From: Haemophilus sp. HMSC068C11
GTDB taxonomy: Bacteria > Pseudomonadota > Gammaproteobacteria > Enterobacterales > Pasteurellaceae
Direction: 5' to 3'
Length of the DNA: 64,000 nt
NCBI RefSeq assembly: GCF_001815355.1
Contig: NZ_KV820373.1
Coordinates: 1-64,000, forward strand
The position numbers were made by a program, and so were the translations under genes. The notes beneath the pieces are model-generated. The model saw nothing but the letters and a program-made list of their open reading frames with translations. It did no database searches and was not told the DNA's origin. Below are positions 61,372 through 64,000 of the stretch, piece by piece. Each line of letters begins with the position of its first letter. Positions within the stretch are counted from its first letter, which is position 1.

Positions 61372-63156
61372 ATGAAAGGCTCAATTCCACGCCAATTTAT
61401 TGATGATCTGCTCACAAAATCGAATATTGTCGATGTGATTAATGCGCGCGTGAAACTCAAAAAAGCAGGACGAGATTATCAAGCTTGTTGTCCGTTTCAT
61501 CACGAAAAAACACCATCCTTCACGGTAAGTGAAAAAAAACAATTCTATTATTGCTTCGGCTGTGGCGCGAAAGGTAATGCCATTTCATTTTTAATGGATT
61601 ATGACAAATTAGAATTTGTTGAAGCCGTTGAAGAACTTGCCGCTTCGGCAGGGCTTGAAGTGCCTTATGAAAAACGCCCAAATCAATTCAGCAATAAACC
61701 GGATGTGAGCTACCAAACAAAACGTAATTTATACGATTTAATGCAAGAGATTGCGTCGTTTTATCAAGTTCAACTCCCGCTAAATATTCCTGCTCAAAGC
61801 TATCTTCAGCAACGTGGTTTATCGCCAGAAATTATTGCTCGTTTTCAAATTGGTTATGTACCCAATGCGATGGATACGGTGTTGCGTCAATTTGGCAAAA
61901 ATCGAGAAGAACAGAAAAAATTGTTTGATTTAGGTATGCTTTCTCGAAACGATCGTGGCAATGTGTACGATAAATTCCGTAATCGTATTATGTTTCCGAT
62001 TCGAGATAAACGTGGTCGTACGGTCGCTTTTGGTGGACGTGTTTTAACGGATGAAAAACCCAAATATTTGAACTCACCCGAAACCATTACATATCACAAA
62101 GGTAATGAACTTTATGGCTTATATGAAGCCTTGCAAATCAATGATGAGCCAGAAAAATTACTGGTAGTTGAAGGCTACATGGATGTGGTGGCATTGGCGC
62201 AATTTGGTGTCAATTATGCGGTAGCTTCCCTTGGTACATCGACAACCTCGGAACAAATTCAATTGTTGTTCCGTTCAACAGAACAAGTCATTTGCTGCTA
62301 TGATGGTGATAGAGCAGGGCGTGATGCCGCTTGGCGCGCACTTGAAAACGCCTTACCTTATCTGGAAGATGGACGACAAATTAAGTTTATTTTCCTGCCT
62401 GATGGAGAAGATCCAGATACTTATATTCGTCAATACGGTAAAGAAAAGTTTGAAGAATATATTGAGCAAGCCCAGTCTCTCACAGAATTCTTATTTGCGC
62501 ATTTAAGTCCACAGGTGGATTTTTCAACGCAAGAAGGACGAGGTAAATTAGTTGCACTCGCGGCGCCTTTAATTCGTCAAATTCCTGGTGATATGCTGCG
62601 ACTTTCATTGCGAAATATGTTGGCGCAAAAGCTTGGGATTTTTGATCAATCACAGCTTGAAAGCTTAATTCCAAATCAAATAGATAAGGCTGAACCAAAA
62701 CCTAAAACGCCACAAAAAACCATTAAGAAAACGCCAATGCGTGTGGTGATTTCGCTGTTATTACAGAATTCACAATTAGTGAATCGTATTTCGGATGTGG
62801 GGTTGCAAGCCTTAAAGCATGAAGCGGGTTACGAATTACTAGCAAAATTGACCGCACTTTGCCGTGAACGAGAGGGCATTACAACAGGACAAATCTTAGA
62901 ATATTTTCGTGATACAGAATTCAACAAGCCCCTTGAAATATTAGCGTCTTGGGATCATCTATTAGACGACTTAGACATCATTAATGCATTCTCTCAAAAC
63001 TATCGTCGATTGAATATTCAAGCGATTGAACGTGATATTGAGATGCTTATCGCCAAAGAAAGGGCGGAAGGCTTAACTGATCAAGAACGAGCAATTTTAG
63101 TGAATTTGCTCAAGGGAAAAGAAGAGCAGAAAAAACAGTTAGTTAATCCGTCATAA
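61372..63156 (+). CDS. dnaG: DNA primase
   Basis: A 594-residue enzyme making RNA primers at the replication fork. The N-terminal zinc domain has CPFHHEKTPSF and CFGCGAKGN, then the catalytic core with EGYMDVVALAQFGV and the TOPRIM metal site CCYDGDRAGRDAAW, and a C-terminal DnaB-interacting region. ATG 61372 has AAGGAGG at 61359-61365; the longer open frame from 61270 runs through the terminator. Two uptake sequences, one just before the start and one inside. Confidence 0.97.
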   Translation: MKGSIPRQFIDDLLTKSNIVDVINARVKLKKAGRDYQACCPFHHEKTPSFTVSEKKQFYYCFGCGAKGNAISFLMDYDKLEFVEAVEELAASAGLEVPYEKRPNQFSNKPDVSYQTKRNLYDLMQEIASFYQVQLPLNIPAQSYLQQRGLSPEIIARFQIGYVPNAMDTVLRQFGKNREEQKKLFDLGMLSRNDRGNVYDKFRNRIMFPIRDKRGRTVAFGGRVLTDEKPKYLNSPETITYHKGNELYGLYEALQINDEPEKLLVVEGYMDVVALAQFGVNYAVASLGTSTTSEQIQLLFRSTEQVICCYDGDRAGRDAAWRALENALPYLEDGRQIKFIFLPDGEDPDTYIRQYGKEKFEEYIEQAQSLTEFLFAHLSPQVDFSTQEGRGKLVALAAPLIRQIPGDMLRLSLRNMLAQKLGIFDQSQLESLIPNQIDKAEPKPKTPQKTIKKTPMRVVISLLLQNSQLVNRISDVGLQALKHEAGYELLAKLTALCREREGITTGQILEYFRDTEFNKPLEILASWDHLLDDLDIINAFSQNYRRLNIQAIERDIEMLIAKERAEGLTDQERAILVNLLKGKEEQKKQLVNPS

Positions 63157-63225
63157 CAATGGTAAAATCTCCTGTTCAAAACAAGGGCTTTTATCTTCCA
63201 AAAATAACGCAAAACGGGAATAAAA

Positions 63226-64000
63226 ATGGAACAAAATCAACAATCTACCGCCGATCAATATTCAGAACAAATTGAACAGCTTATGGAATTAGGTCGTACG
63301 CAAGGTTATTTAACTTATGCGGAGATCAATGACTTGCTTCCAGAAGATTTGATCGATCCAGAATATTACGATAAGTTGTTGCAAACTTTACAGCATGATG
63401 CGGGTATTCCGGTTCTTGATGAAGCACCGGAAAGTGATGAAATGATGTTGAATGACACGATTCCGGATGAAGATGCTGTGGAAGAAGCAACGCAGATTTT
63501 ATCCAATGTGGAATCTGAAATCGGTCGTACAACCGATCCTGTGCGTATGTATATGCGTGAAATGGGAACGGTTGATCTTCTTACCCGTGAAGATGAGATC
63601 AGCATTGCAAAACGTATTGAAGAAGGGATTGATGAAGTTCAAACCGCCATTGCAGCATATCCAGAAGCGTTAACAGAGCTATTAAATAATTATGATCAAG
63701 TTGAAGCGGGTAATTATCGTTTAGCTGATTTAATTACCGGCTTTGTGGATCCAAATATTGCCGCAGAGGAAGCAGCAAATATTGATGAGAATTTTGCTGA
63801 CGAAGAGGAAAGTGTTGAAGCCGCTGCAGCTGCAGAAGTTGATGATGAGAGCGATGAGGAAGATGAAAGCAATAGCAGCTCAAGTTCTGATGAGAGCGAT
63901 TCTGATAACAGCATCGATCCTGAAGTAGCGCGTGAAAGATTTGCGGCATTAAGAGAGCAACACACTAAAACATTAGCAACTATTGCAAAACACGGACGTA
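63226..64000 (+). CDS. rpoD: RNA polymerase primary sigma factor, N-terminal part
   Basis: The reading frame is open from ATG 63226 to the window edge (258 codons), so the gene is cut there. It begins MEQNQQSTADQYSEQIEQLM, with region 1.1 (LMELGRTQGYLTYAEINDLL, key part GRTQGYLTYAEIND), then region 1.2 (RTTDPVRMYMREMGTVDLLT) and the acidic non-conserved region with DESDEEDESNSSSSSDESD. Third gene of rpsU-dnaG-rpoD. The ribosome site is GGGAA. A minus-strand Ser-rich frame opposite the acidic stretch is a shadow. Confidence 0.97.
   Translation, partial: MEQNQQSTADQYSEQIEQLMELGRTQGYLTYAEINDLLPEDLIDPEYYDKLLQTLQHDAGIPVLDEAPESDEMMLNDTIPDEDAVEEATQILSNVESEIGRTTDPVRMYMREMGTVDLLTREDEISIAKRIEEGIDEVQTAIAAYPEALTELLNNYDQVEAGNYRLADLITGFVDPNIAAEEAANIDENFADEEESVEAAAAAEVDDESDEEDESNSSSSSDESDSDNSIDPEVARERFAALREQHTKTLATIAKHGR

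Noticed and set aside
63714-63965. Serine-rich minus-strand frame
   Set aside because: It is the complement of the acidic Asp/Glu/Ser stretch of rpoD, whose low complexity leaves the reverse frames open.

Overview
The window is chromosomal DNA of a gammaproteobacterium of the family Pasteurellaceae, most likely a Haemophilus of the H. parainfluenzae kind. Three things point there. (1) At least 40 perfect copies of the Haemophilus-type DNA uptake 9-mer AAGTGCGGT / ACCGCACTT are scattered through it, many as inverted pairs that double as terminators. (2) The proteins read as Pasteurellaceae orthologues (GlpQ/protein D lipoprotein, TyrP, DeoD-NupC-YjjW, CysK-CysZ-ZipA-LigA, TsaD-RpsU-DnaG-RpoD). 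(3) Codon use is A/T-rich. Species is an inference; gene order is not that of H. influenzae as I remember it.

Layout. 1-377: end of an rRNA operon with two tandem 5S genes, then tRNA-Asp and tRNA-Trp. 478-7682: mazG, then a sulfur module (TauE/SafE-type exporter divergent from a YidK-like symporter, a cytosolic sulfatase, a Crp/Fnr-family regulator, a radical-SAM sulfatase maturase) and an EmrE-like SMR gene. 7815-11001: periplasmic 5'-nucleotidase, rpe, gph. 11077-13224: AT-rich predicted nuclease with a SEC-C tail. 13247-18114: methyltransferase and purL with a PurR box. 18315-21148: accessory patch with an rclC-like gene, a decayed copy of the purL 3' end, and a translationally coupled DUF262 + HEPN pair, the best candidate for an unusual defence system. 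21260-29356: glpQ, a beta-propeller gene and glpT on the minus strand, divergent from glpABC. 29427-34299: a gene remnant, asnA/asnC, then an OrdL/PuuB-like oxidase, potD and a PACE efflux pump (a plausible polyamine neighbourhood). 34401-43879: purB-hflD, trpS, a YfcZ-like gene, yjjW, nupC, deoD, greB, tex. 43982-45895: three unrecognised or poorly recognised genes, one CdiI-like. 45969-48599: glpK and glpF, divergent. 48672-56301: amino-acid ABC transporter, cysK, cysZ, zipA, ligA. 56403-57410: a coiled-coil protein and ygiW. 57687-64000: tyrP, tdk, a small membrane protein, tsaD, and the rpsU-dnaG-rpoD operon, with rpoD cut by the window end.

How it fits together. Most of the window is housekeeping plus a large glycerol-3-phosphate regulon: uptake (GlpT, GlpF), release from phosphodiesters (GlpQ), phosphorylation (GlpK) and anaerobic oxidation (GlpABC). 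Near-perfect CRP boxes stand before the sulfatase operon, the 5'-nucleotidase, the rclC-like gene, glpT/glpABC and glpF/glpK, so much of the window looks cAMP-CRP controlled. The accessory genes (11077-13224, 18315-21148, 44489-45895) are AT-rich and their coding sequences lack uptake sequences, which fits recent acquisition.
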